From Actinomycetota bacterium (GTDB taxonomy: Bacteria > Actinomycetota > Actinomycetes > Streptosporangiales > Streptosporangiaceae): a stretch of 32,972 nucleotides of DNA. Positions 6,477-13,688 of the stretch are shown here, piece after piece. The notes below the pieces were generated by a model, which ran no database searches, was not told the origin of the DNA, and worked only from the letters and a program-made list of their open reading frames with translations. The DNA lies in the NCBI GenBank assembly GCA_019240215.1, contig JAFAYQ010000022.1, forward strand, positions 1-32,972. Direction: 5' to 3'. The translations under genes were made by a program, and so were the position numbers. Each line of letters starts with the position of its first letter. Position 1 is the first letter of the stretch.

Positions 6477-8003
6477 ATGGACAGGACTGAGGACCAGGTG
6501 AAGGCGACGACCACCGATGCCGGGGCGCCGGTCGAGAGCGACGAGCATTCGCTGTCGGTGGGGCCTGACGGCCCGCTGCTGCTCCAGGATCACTACCTGA
6601 TCGAGCAGATGGCCAACTTCAACCGGGAGCGGATCCCGGAGCGGCAGCCGCACGCCAAGGGCGGTGGCGCGTTCGGCCACTTCGAGACGACCGGGGACGT
6701 CAGCCAGTACACCAAGGCGGCGCTGTTCCAGCCGGGGGTGCGCACCGACATGGTGGCCCGGTTCTCCACCGTGGCCGGCGAGCGCGGCAGCCCCGACACC
6801 TGGCGCGACCCGCGGGGCTTCTCGCTCAAGTTCTACACGACCGCGGGCAACTACGACATGGTCGGCAACAACACCCCGGTGTTCTTCGTCCGCGACCCGA
6901 TGAAGTTCCAGCACTTCATCCGCTCGCAGAAGCGCCGGGCCGACAACAACCTGCGCGACCACGACATGCAGTGGGACTTCTGGACGCTGTCGCCGGAGTC
7001 GGCCCACCAGGTGACCTGGCTGATGGGTGACCGTGGCATCCCGCGTACCTGGCGGCACATGAACGGCTACACCTCCCACACCTACATGTGGGTCAACAGT
7101 GCCGGGGAACGGTTCTGGGTCAAGTACCACTTCAAGACCGACCAGGGCATCGAGTTCTTCACCCAGGACGAGGCCGACCAGATGGCCGCCATCGACACCG
7201 ACTACCACCAGCGCGACCTGTACGAGCACATCGACAGCGGCGACTACCCGACCTGGACGCTCAAGGTCCAGGTGATGCCGTTCGAGGACGCCAAGACCTA
7301 CCGGTTCAACCCGTTCGACCTGACCAAGGTCTGGCCGCACTCCGACTACCCGCTGATCGACGTGGGCACGATGACGCTCGACCGCAACGTGACCGACTAC
7401 CACACCGAGATCGAGCAGGCCGCGTTCGAGCCCAACAACCTGGTGCCGGGCATCGCCCTGTCGCCGGACAAGATGCTGCTGGCGCGGGGGTTCTCCTACT
7501 CCGACGCGCACCGGGCCCGGCTCGGCGTCAACTACAAGCAGATCCCGGTCAACAGTCCCCGGGTGCCGGTCCACGCTTACAGCAAGGACGGGGCGATGCG
7601 GATCAACAACGTCTCCGACCCGGTCTACGCGCCCAACTCCAAGGGCGGCCCGGCCGCCGACACCGAGCACCACCCGGTGGTCGGCTGGTACTCCGACGGC
7701 GAGATGGTCCGGACCGCCTACACCCTGCGCGAGCAGGACGACGACTGGGGCCAGGCCGGCACCATGGTCCGTGAGGTGCTGGACGACGCCGCCCGCGACC
7801 GCCTGGTCGAGAACGTGGTCGGCCACCTGCTCAACGGGGTGTCCGAGCCGGTGCTGGTGCGCGCGTTCGAGTACTGGCACAACGTCGACAAGAACCTGGG
7901 CGACAAGATCGAGCAGGGCGTCCGGGCCAAGGCCAGCGAGACCGACCCCAAGGCCGAGAAGCAGGCCAACCCGGCCCGCAGCGACGCCCAGAAGAAGGCC
8001 TGA
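6477..8003 (+). CDS. katA: Monofunctional heme catalase (small-subunit type)
   Basis: A 508-residue catalase. It has distal His59 in [19 protein letters not shown], the [19 protein letters not shown] segment with the catalytic Asn (131/132), and proximal heme ligand Tyr341 with Arg337 in [14 protein letters not shown]. It disproportionates hydrogen peroxide in the cytoplasm. The length fits clade 3 or clade 1 small-subunit enzymes without the C-terminal flavodoxin-like domain. The start is taken as ATG 6477; GTG 6498 with TGAGGA just upstream is an alternative that removes seven residues. The AT-rich palindrome at 6426-6454 is a likely peroxide or metal-responsive operator. A strong GC hairpin follows the stop. 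The next gene downstream is a hemerythrin, another oxygen/peroxide-related protein. The gene symbol is by family only. Confidence 0.96.
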   Translation: MDRTEDQVKATTTDAGAPVESDEHSLSVGPDGPLLLQDHYLIEQMANFNRERIPERQPHAKGGGAFGHFETTGDVSQYTKAALFQPGVRTDMVARFSTVAGERGSPDTWRDPRGFSLKFYTTAGNYDMVGNNTPVFFVRDPMKFQHFIRSQKRRADNNLRDHDMQWDFWTLSPESAHQVTWLMGDRGIPRTWRHMNGYTSHTYMWVNSAGERFWVKYHFKTDQGIEFFTQDEADQMAAIDTDYHQRDLYEHIDSGDYPTWTLKVQVMPFEDAKTYRFNPFDLTKVWPHSDYPLIDVGTMTLDRNVTDYHTEIEQAAFEPNNLVPGIALSPDKMLLARGFSYSDAHRARLGVNYKQIPVNSPRVPVHAYSKDGAMRINNVSDPVYAPNSKGGPAADTEHHPVVGWYSDGEMVRTAYTLREQDDDWGQAGTMVREVLDDAARDRLVENVVGHLLNGVSEPVLVRAFEYWHNVDKNLGDKIEQGVRAKASETDPKAEKQANPARSDAQKKA

Positions 8004-8045
8004 CCCTGAGGTCCTCACCCTGAGATAGCCGCAACCCCAGCGCGA

Positions 8046-8084
8046 CCGCAGCCCGGCCCGGTGTCACATCGGGCCGGGCTGTGG
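8046..8084 (+). terminator. GC hairpin terminator after catalase
   Basis: AGCCCGGCCCG (8050-8060) pairs perfectly with CGGGCCGGGCT (8070-8080) around a 9-nt loop, and the stem extends outward to 8046/8084 with one G-U pair. It has no U-tract, as is common in high-GC actinobacteria. It lies 42 bp after the catalase stop and before the hemerythrin start. Confidence 0.8.
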
Positions 8085-8144
8085 CGTCAGTCCGGTGCGG
8101 GGCCGGGTGCGGGACCCGGCCCGCTGACGGGCTCAGGAGATGCT

Positions 8145-8813
8145 GTGACCACGAACAAGCTGGCCGGGACCGATGCGGCCCGGCACGGGACCGGGGACGC
8201 CGATCTGACCATCATGCTGGCCGCCCACCAGGCGCTGCGGCGCGATCTGACCGGGCTGGCCCGGGCGGCCGGGGACGCCGGGCGGCCAGGGCCGGACCGG
8301 CGGGCGGCGGTGGCGCGCGGCTGGGCGGTGTTCCAGCGGCAGTTGCACATTCACCACACGGCCGAGGACGAGCTGGTCTGGCCCGCGCTGCGGGACCGGC
8401 TGGCCGCCAGCGACGCGGCCCGCTCGGTGCTCGACGCGATGGAGGCCGAGCACCAGCAGATCGACCCGCTGCTGGCCGAGGTCAATGCGGCTTTCGACGG
8501 GCCGGTGCCCGACGGGAGGCGGGTGGCCGACGCGGTCGACGGGCTGACGATGGCCCTGCACGGGCACCTTGCCCACGAGGAGCGGGACGCGCTGCCGCTG
8601 ATCGGATCGGCGCTGACGGTGGGTGAATGGCGGGCGGTGGGCCGCAAGATCGGTGTGCAGAACCTGCGGCGGGCGCCGGAGATGTTCGCCTGGATGCTGG
8701 ACGGGGCGCCACCCGAGCAGGCGGCCGCCGCTACCAGCCAGCTGCCGCCGCCGGCCCGGGTCCTGTACCGGGCGGTGTGGCGGCCGCGCTTCGCCCGCCA
8801 CCCGCGCTGGTGA
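8145..8813 (+). CDS. Hemerythrin HHE domain protein
   Basis: A 222-residue protein beginning at GTG 8145, preceded by CAGGAGA at good spacing. An upstream in-frame ATG at 8061 lies in the loop of the catalase terminator hairpin and is rejected. The four-helix HHE ligand pattern is visible: [11 protein letters not shown] (His28), [26 protein letters not shown], and [15 protein letters not shown]. These residues usually hold a non-heme diiron site that binds O2, NO or peroxide. The C-terminal part (residues about 160-222, [20 protein letters not shown] onward) matches the actinobacterial hemerythrin-like subgroup. It follows catalase on the same strand behind a terminator, so it probably has its own promoter. 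Convergent with the SDR at 8836. Confidence 0.9.
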   Translation: MTTNKLAGTDAARHGTGDADLTIMLAAHQALRRDLTGLARAAGDAGRPGPDRRAAVARGWAVFQRQLHIHHTAEDELVWPALRDRLAASDAARSVLDAMEAEHQQIDPLLAEVNAAFDGPVPDGRRVADAVDGLTMALHGHLAHEERDALPLIGSALTVGEWRAVGRKIGVQNLRRAPEMFAWMLDGAPPEQAAAATSQLPPPARVLYRAVWRPRFARHPRW

Positions 8814-8835
8814 CGGCTGGGCGCCCACGGAGCTT

Positions 8836-9660
8836 TCAGAAGGAGCGGATGGCGCCGCCGTCGATCGGGATCATCGCGCCGGTGATGTAGGAAGCGGCGG
8901 GCGAGAGCACGAACGCGGCCGTCCGCCCGAACTCGGCCGGTTCGCCGTAGCGGCGCAGCGGGATGCTCTTCGACAGGCGGGCCCGTACTTCGTCGGGGTC
9001 GCCGACCAGGGCATCCAGCTGGCGGACCCGGTCGGTGGCGATGCGGACCGGCATCAGCCCGTTGATCCGGATCCCGGCCGGCCCGTGCTCGTCGGCGAGG
9101 GTCTTGACCACGCCCGCCAGCCCCGGGAAGAGCCCGTTGGAGACGGCGAGGCCGGGCAGTGGCGTCCGGACCGAGGCGGCCAGGACGAAGGCGACGGAGC
9201 CGCCCGTCCCGGTCAGCGCGGCGGCCGCGGCGGTGTCGGGCCGTTCGCCGGCCAGGTCGGCGGCCAGGTCAGTGGCCAGCACCCGGGCCAGCCGGACCGC
9301 GCCCAGGAAGACGCTCTCGAACGCCTTTCGCCACACGTCGTCCTCGGTCCCGGCCACGGTACCGCCGGGTGATCCGCCCACGCTGATCAGGGCCCCGTCC
9401 AGACGGCCGAAACGGTCCCGGGCGGCCGCGATCAGCTGGCCCGGGACATCCGGGTCACCGTTGTCGGCCACCACCCATTCGGCGGCGCCGGGTGGAGCGT
9501 CCTGCGTGAGGCGGGCCGCCGCGGCCGCCGCGGTGGATTCGTGCGGCGAGCTGAGCAGCACCCGGGCTCCGTCCGCGACCAGGGCCCGGGCGGCGGCGAA
9601 ACCGAGGCCCCGGCTACCCCCGGTCACCAGATAGACCCGATCCCGCAATCCAAGATCCAT
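8836..9660 (-). CDS. Degenerate SDR (BKR-like, lacking catalytic Tyr/Lys)
   Basis: A 274-residue Rossmann protein, ATG at 9660. The cofactor loop TGGSRGLG is intact (about residues 14-21), and the C-terminal [17 protein letters not shown] is typical of FabG-like SDRs. At the active site, the usual YxxxK position reads LAVSN within [20 protein letters not shown], so the catalytic Tyr and Lys are absent, and NNAG is replaced by SVGG. A known SDR subgroup (BKR_like_SDR_like in conserved-domain nomenclature) has exactly this loss, so this is probably a maintained family rather than a decaying gene. The reaction, if any, is unknown. It lies 123 bp downstream of the diiron gene on the same strand, and the gap carries tandem repeats. 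Confidence 0.87.
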   Translation of the reverse strand: MDLGLRDRVYLVTGGSRGLGFAAARALVADGARVLLSSPHESTAAAAAARLTQDAPPGAAEWVVADNGDPDVPGQLIAAARDRFGRLDGALISVGGSPGGTVAGTEDDVWRKAFESVFLGAVRLARVLATDLAADLAGERPDTAAAAALTGTGGSVAFVLAASVRTPLPGLAVSNGLFPGLAGVVKTLADEHGPAGIRINGLMPVRIATDRVRQLDALVGDPDEVRARLSKSIPLRRYGEPAEFGRTAAFVLSPAASYITGAMIPIDGGAIRSF

Positions 9661-9730
9661 ACGGCCTATTCTGCCCGGGGGCCGAACTCCGGCTCGCCGG
9701 TGGGCACCCGGCCGTGGCCGACGGCCCGGT

Positions 9731-9795
9731 GCTGGTCGACGGTGCTGGTCGACTGGGCTGGTCGACTGGGCTGGTCGACTGGGCTAGTCGGCGGC
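9731..9795. repeat. 13-bp tandem repeat, 5 units
   Basis: Units of GCTGGTCGACTGG at 9731, 9744, 9757, 9770 and 9783; the middle three are identical, the first differs at its end and the last is degenerate. Each full unit holds the palindrome GTCGAC. The last unit overlaps the stop codon (9784-9786) and final codons of the diiron gene, so the array forms its immediate 3' untranslated region. Confidence 0.85.
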
Positions 9796-10887
9796 GCCTT
9801 CGGCGATGGCCTCGTCGACCTCTTCGGCGCGGGCGGCGAACTCGGCCCGGTGCTCGCGTTCCATCCGCTCGGCGATCTCCTCGTCGTCGCGCATCAGGGC
9901 TTCCAGGTCGGACTTGGCCGCGTCGAGGACGCCGAGGTCGGCGTAGGCGTGCTGGACCTTGGGCCCCCACAGGCCGATGTCCTTGACGCAGGGCACGATG
10001 CGGCTGAACAGCAGCGTCCGGAACATCTGCTGGACCGGGGAGTTCTCGGTGAATTCGAGGCACTCGCCGACGTCGAAGCCCATCCGCTCCCAGACCTCCT
10101 GGGAGCGGAAGCGGTTGCGCATCAGGTAGCAGCCCTCGACCACGAACTCCTCGCGGTCGGCCCGCTCGGCCGACGTGAGCTCGGCGTAGTAGTCGCGCAG
10201 GGCCAGCCGCCCGAACGCCACGTGCCGCGCCTCGTCCTGCATGACGTAGGCCAGCAACTGCTTGACCAGCGGGTTGGTGGCGACGTCGCGGTGCACCCCG
10301 AACGCGGCCAGCGCCAGCCCCTCGATCAGGACCTGCATGCCGAGGTAGGGGAAGTCCCAGCGGGCGTCGGTCAGCGCGTCGCCCAGCAGCGTGGCCAGGT
10401 CGTCGTTGATCGGGTAGTACAGGTCGATCTTCTCCCGCATGAACCGGGAGAACAGCTCCACGTGCCGGGCCTCGTCCATCGCCTGGGTGGCCGCGTAGAA
10501 CTTGGAGTCCATGTCCGGCACCGACTCGATGATCCGGGCGGCCACCGTCAGCGCGCCCTGCTCACCGTGCAGGAACTGGCTGAACAGCCAGGACGACAGG
10601 TGATGGGAAAGTTCGTCGCGTTCGGCCCGGGACAGCTTCTCGTACTGGGCCGACCCGTAGATCGGGTTCAGGTCGTCGGGGAACCCCATCACGTTGGCGT
10701 GGTCGACCGGCAGCGACCAGTCGATCCGCTTGGCCGCGTCCCACTGCTTGTCCTTGCCCCGCTGGTACAGGCTGAGCAGCCGGTCCCGCCCGTCGTCGTA
10801 CTCCCAGGAGAACCGGGTGTGACCGGCGGCCGGGACGTCCCAGGTACCGGGTGCGACGGGCGTGGTGTAGTGGTCGTAGGTGCTCAC
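9784..10887 (-). CDS. Ferritin-like diiron-carboxylate protein
   Basis: A 367-residue protein from GTG 10887 (MSTYDHYTTPVAPGTWDVPA) with GGAGG directly upstream. Reading further upstream in frame runs into the inverted repeat and antisense of kdpE, so this start is preferred. The diiron ligands follow the R2/ferritin pattern in two helix pairs: E109 (HGEQGAL), E139-x2-H142 (MDEARHVE), E189 (LIEGLAL), E219-x2-H222 (QDEARHVAFG). The fold is that of oxygen-activating diiron enzymes (R2-like, AurF-like, fatty-acid or arylamine oxygenases). The substrate cannot be read from the sequence. A perfect operator-like repeat lies just upstream, suggesting repression by a TetR-type regulator that is not encoded next to it. 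The C-terminus is acidic and helical (EEIAERMEREHRAEFAARAE). Confidence 0.85.
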   Translation of the reverse strand: MSTYDHYTTPVAPGTWDVPAAGHTRFSWEYDDGRDRLLSLYQRGKDKQWDAAKRIDWSLPVDHANVMGFPDDLNPIYGSAQYEKLSRAERDELSHHLSSWLFSQFLHGEQGALTVAARIIESVPDMDSKFYAATQAMDEARHVELFSRFMREKIDLYYPINDDLATLLGDALTDARWDFPYLGMQVLIEGLALAAFGVHRDVATNPLVKQLLAYVMQDEARHVAFGRLALRDYYAELTSAERADREEFVVEGCYLMRNRFRSQEVWERMGFDVGECLEFTENSPVQQMFRTLLFSRIVPCVKDIGLWGPKVQHAYADLGVLDAAKSDLEALMRDDEEIAERMEREHRAEFAARAEEVDEAIAEGAAD

Positions 10888-10920
10888 GCGGCCTCCTCGG
10901 CGCGGGTCCGGCTCCCCCCA

Positions 10921-10942
10921 CTCATTACTAACCAGTAATGAG
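10921..10942. promoter_or_regulatory. Perfect 9-4-9 inverted repeat upstream of diiron gene
   Basis: CTCATTACT (10921-10929), spacer AACC, AGTAATGAG (10934-10942): both arms match perfectly, in an AT-rich island 34 bp before the GTG start. On the gene's strand a TTGCGC lies about 17 bp before TAGTAAT, a possible weak promoter overlapped by the repeat. TTACTnnnnAGTAA-type palindromes are common TetR-family operators in actinobacteria. Confidence 0.65.
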
Positions 10943-10979
10943 CCGATGCGCAATGGGGGCTGGGCCTCCGGTGCCAGGC

Positions 10980-11657
10980 TCAGACCTGGAAGCGGTACCC
11001 CATCCCCGGCTCGGTCAGCAGATAACGGGGCTGGGACGCCTCCGGCTCCAGCTTGCGCCGCAGCTGAGCCAGATACACCCGCAGGTAGTTGCTCTCGGTC
11101 TCGTACGCCGGGCCCCACACCTCCTGGAGCAACTGCCGCTGCGTAACGAGCCGCCCCCGGTTGCGCACCAGGATCTCCAGGATCTGCCATTCGGTCGGGG
11201 TGAGCCGGATGTCGCCCTGGTCCGCCCGGGTGACCCGCTTGGCCGCCAGGTCGACGGTGAAGTGGCCGGTCTTCACCACCGGCTCGTCGGGGGCCGGGGC
11301 CGAGCGGCGGACGGCGGCCCGCAGCCGGGCCAGCAGCTCGTCCATGCCGAACGGCTTGGTCACGTAGTCGTCGGCGCCGGCGTCGAGGGCGGCCACCTTC
11401 ATGCTCTCCTGGCCCCAGACCGACAGCACGATGATCGGGATCGACGTCCAGCCGCGGACGCCGCTGATCACCTCGGTGCCGTCCATGTCGGGCAGCCCGA
11501 GGTCGAGGATGAGCACGTCGGGCCGGTCGCGGGCCACCGCCGCCAGCCCGGAGGTGCCGTCGGCGGCCGTGCTGACCTCGTACTGGCGGGCGCTGAGGTT
11601 GATCCGCAACGCCCGCAGGATGGATGGTTCGTCGTCGATGACCAGCACCCGGGTCAC
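10980..11657 (-). CDS. kdpE: OmpR-family response regulator KdpE
   Basis: A 225-residue regulator with GTG start at 11657, overlapping the kdpD stop by 4 bp. Receiver: D8-D9, phospho-acceptor D52 in DVLILDLGLPDMDG, switch Ser in IIVLSVWGQES, and K in DDYVTKPFGMDELLARL. The C-terminal winged helix begins at LTPTEWQILEILVRNRGRLV and ends YLRVYLAQLRRKLEPEASQP then RYLLTEPGMGYRFQV, the characteristic KdpE ending. KdpE normally activates the kdpFABC K+ pump operon under K+ limitation. No kdpFABC is present here; the adjacent genes encode two KimA-like K+ transporters, which are the likely targets. Confidence in the family is high; the target is inferred. Confidence 0.95.
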   Translation of the reverse strand: MTRVLVIDDEPSILRALRINLSARQYEVSTAADGTSGLAAVARDRPDVLILDLGLPDMDGTEVISGVRGWTSIPIIVLSVWGQESMKVAALDAGADDYVTKPFGMDELLARLRAAVRRSAPAPDEPVVKTGHFTVDLAAKRVTRADQGDIRLTPTEWQILEILVRNRGRLVTQRQLLQEVWGPAYETESNYLRVYLAQLRRKLEPEASQPRYLLTEPGMGYRFQV

Positions 11658-13528
11658 GGCGCCGCCCCGGGCTGCCGGGCGCCGCGGACCGAGCGGTCCT
11701 CGCTGGGCGCCACCGGCATCGTCACCCGGACGGTGAGGCCGCCGCCGGGGGTGTCGACGGCGACGATGCTGCCCCCCATCGCCTCGGCGAACCCCTTGGC
11801 CACCGCCAGCCCCAGGCCGACGCCGGCGTTGCGGTCGTCGAACCGCTGGAACGGCTCGAAGATCCGCTGCTTGAGCTCGTCGTCCGGCACCCCGGGGCCG
11901 TGGTCGACCACTTCCAGCAGCACGGTCTCGCCGTGCGGGCGGGCCCGCAGCACCGGCGGCTGGCCCGGCGGGGAGTGCCGCACCGCGTTGGAGAAGATGT
12001 TGGCCAGCACCCGTTCGAGCAGGCCGGGGTCGGCCCGCACCAGCGGCACCCCTTCCGGCACCACGATCTCCAGGTCACCCGGAGCGTCCAGGCCGCGCAG
12101 GGCGACCGGGGCCACCTCCTCGATCGCGGTCGGGCGCAGGAACGGATCCAGCGACCCGGTGTGCAGCCGGCTGAGGTCGAGCAGGTTCCCGATCAGCGCG
12201 TCCAGCCGATCGGCGTTCTGCTCGATGGTGGCCAGCAGGTCGGCCTCGTCGGCCGGGCTCCAGTCCACGTCGGTCTGCCGCAGGCTGCTCACGCTGGCCT
12301 TGATCGAGGCCAGCGGGGTGCGCAGGTCGTGGCTGACCGCGGCCAGCAGCGCGGTGCGGATCCGGTTGCCCTCGGCCAGCGCCTCGGCCTGGGAGGCCTG
12401 CACCCGCAGCCGTTCCCGGTCCAGGGCGGCGGCCGCCTGGGCCCCGAAACCGGCCAGCTGGGCGGTGGTCGCGATGCTGGTCTGGCCGCTGGTCAGCAGG
12501 GCCAGGCCGGCCCGCGGGTGGATGCGGGTGCCCTCGCCGCCGGCCAGCGTCCCGGCCGCGGCGCCGCCGCTGACCGCGACCCGGACCCAGCGGCCGGCGG
12601 TGAACTCCTGCAGCTCCGCCCGGCCGCCGAGGGTGCCGGTCAGGTGGTCGAGCACCGCGGTCGGGGTGTCGGCCCCGCCCAGCACGGTGCGGGCCAGGTC
12701 GAGCAGGGACGCGGTCTCCTCGCGGCTGACCGCGGCCTGCACGGCCAGCCGGGCGGCCAGGTGCACCACGCTGCTGACCGCGACCGCCACCGTCACGAAC
12801 AGCACCAGGGCCAGCAGGTTGCGGGGCTCGCCGATGGTGAACGTGTGCAGCGGCGGGGTCAGGTACCAGTTGAGCAGCAGGCAGGCCGCCACCGCGGCCA
12901 GCACCGCGGGCCAGAAGCCGCCGATGACGGTGACGGTGACCACCGCCAGCAGGAACAGCAGCAGGTCGTCGGCGAAGTTCAGGCGGTCGTGGGCGGTGAC
13001 CAGCAGCATCGTCAGCAGCGGCAGGCCGATCAGGGCGAGCGCCACCCCGGCCACCCGCCGCCGGGTGTTGATCGCCCCGGTCCAGGCCGTGCGCCGCCGC
13101 CCCGGCTGACCGCCCGCGCCCGCCAGGGCCGGCTGGCTGTCGTCCGCGCGCAGGTCCACGCCTTCCAGTGTGTACCGCCGCAGCAGCCCGCGGAACACCA
13201 TCCCTGCCAGCGCGCCCCCGGCCACGGTGGCCGCCAGCGTGATCGCGGCGTCGGTGGCCAGCGTGCCGGTCGGCCGCAGGTCCGCGTAGGGCGGCCGGGA
13301 GAAGCCGATCACGGTCAGCCAGCCGACGACGCCGAGCGGGATCGCCGCCAGCGGTTCGGCCAGCAGCGCGGTCGCGCCGGCGATGACCGCGGCCACGATC
13401 AGCACGCCGAGCCCCGGCAGGCGGCCGGACAGCGCCGCGGTCACCGTGCCCAGCAGGAACAGGGCAGCGAAGGCGGCCGGCAGCGCGTACGGTGCCGGGA
13501 TCCCGCTCCGTCCCTCACGTCGAGTCAT
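11654..13528 (-). CDS. kdpD: KdpD-like sensor kinase lacking the N-terminal Kdp/Usp domains
   Basis: A 624-residue membrane kinase, ATG at 13528. E. coli-type KdpD is about 900 residues and begins with a cytoplasmic Kdp domain and a Usp domain; both are absent. Instead there is a four-helix hydrophobic block (about residues 13-130), then an Arg-rich linker, then the DUF4118 four-helix region of KdpD (about 160-270, with the hallmark NWYLTPPLHTFTIGEPRNLL), a GAF-like segment, HisKA with H400 in AAVSHDLRTPLASIKASVSS, and HATPase with N-box NIFSNAVRHS, G1 VDHGPGVP and G2 NAGVGLGLAVAKG. It pairs with KdpE (4-bp overlap). The missing Usp module is notable because the neighbouring transporters carry a Usp-like domain. 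Possibly a re-engineered K+ or turgor sensor. Confidence 0.93.
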   Translation of the reverse strand: MTRREGRSGIPAPYALPAAFAALFLLGTVTAALSGRLPGLGVLIVAAVIAGATALLAEPLAAIPLGVVGWLTVIGFSRPPYADLRPTGTLATDAAITLAATVAGGALAGMVFRGLLRRYTLEGVDLRADDSQPALAGAGGQPGRRRTAWTGAINTRRRVAGVALALIGLPLLTMLLVTAHDRLNFADDLLLFLLAVVTVTVIGGFWPAVLAAVAACLLLNWYLTPPLHTFTIGEPRNLLALVLFVTVAVAVSSVVHLAARLAVQAAVSREETASLLDLARTVLGGADTPTAVLDHLTGTLGGRAELQEFTAGRWVRVAVSGGAAAGTLAGGEGTRIHPRAGLALLTSGQTSIATTAQLAGFGAQAAAALDRERLRVQASQAEALAEGNRIRTALLAAVSHDLRTPLASIKASVSSLRQTDVDWSPADEADLLATIEQNADRLDALIGNLLDLSRLHTGSLDPFLRPTAIEEVAPVALRGLDAPGDLEIVVPEGVPLVRADPGLLERVLANIFSNAVRHSPPGQPPVLRARPHGETVLLEVVDHGPGVPDDELKQRIFEPFQRFDDRNAGVGLGLAVAKGFAEAMGGSIVAVDTPGGGLTVRVTMPVAPSEDRSVRGARQPGAAP

Positions 13529-13688
13529 CGTGAGTTCATTCGACCCCCGCCGGCCCCTGAAATTAATGATCTTGATGAGGCCTTAACGCCGTCCCGGCCA
13601 GTCTTGACGCCGTGCTTGCGGATATCCCCGAACCCAGCGCCTAGCGTTTTGAACTGCGGAAATGTCGACGAGCGGAGGCTGGAACCAG
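13529..13688. promoter_or_regulatory. Divergent kdpD / kimA-like promoter region with direct repeat
   Basis: Between the divergent starts lie CTTAACGCCGT (13582-13592) and CTTGACGCCGT (13603-13613), 10 of 11 identical and 21 bp apart, two helical turns. OmpR-family regulators such as KdpE bind direct repeats of this sort. A TAGCGT (13642-13647) is a possible -10 for the transporter gene with a poorly spaced TTGCGG upstream. The site fits KdpE control of one or both divergent units, but this is an inference. Confidence 0.5.

Noticed and set aside
8061..8144. Longer hemerythrin start at ATG 8061
   Set aside because: The ATG lies in the loop of the catalase terminator, has no Shine-Dalgarno, and adds a Gly/Pro-rich leader; GTG 8145 has CAGGAGA.
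9731..9795. CRISPR array
   Set aside because: The units are contiguous 13-bp copies with no spacers and no cas genes nearby; it is a plain tandem repeat.
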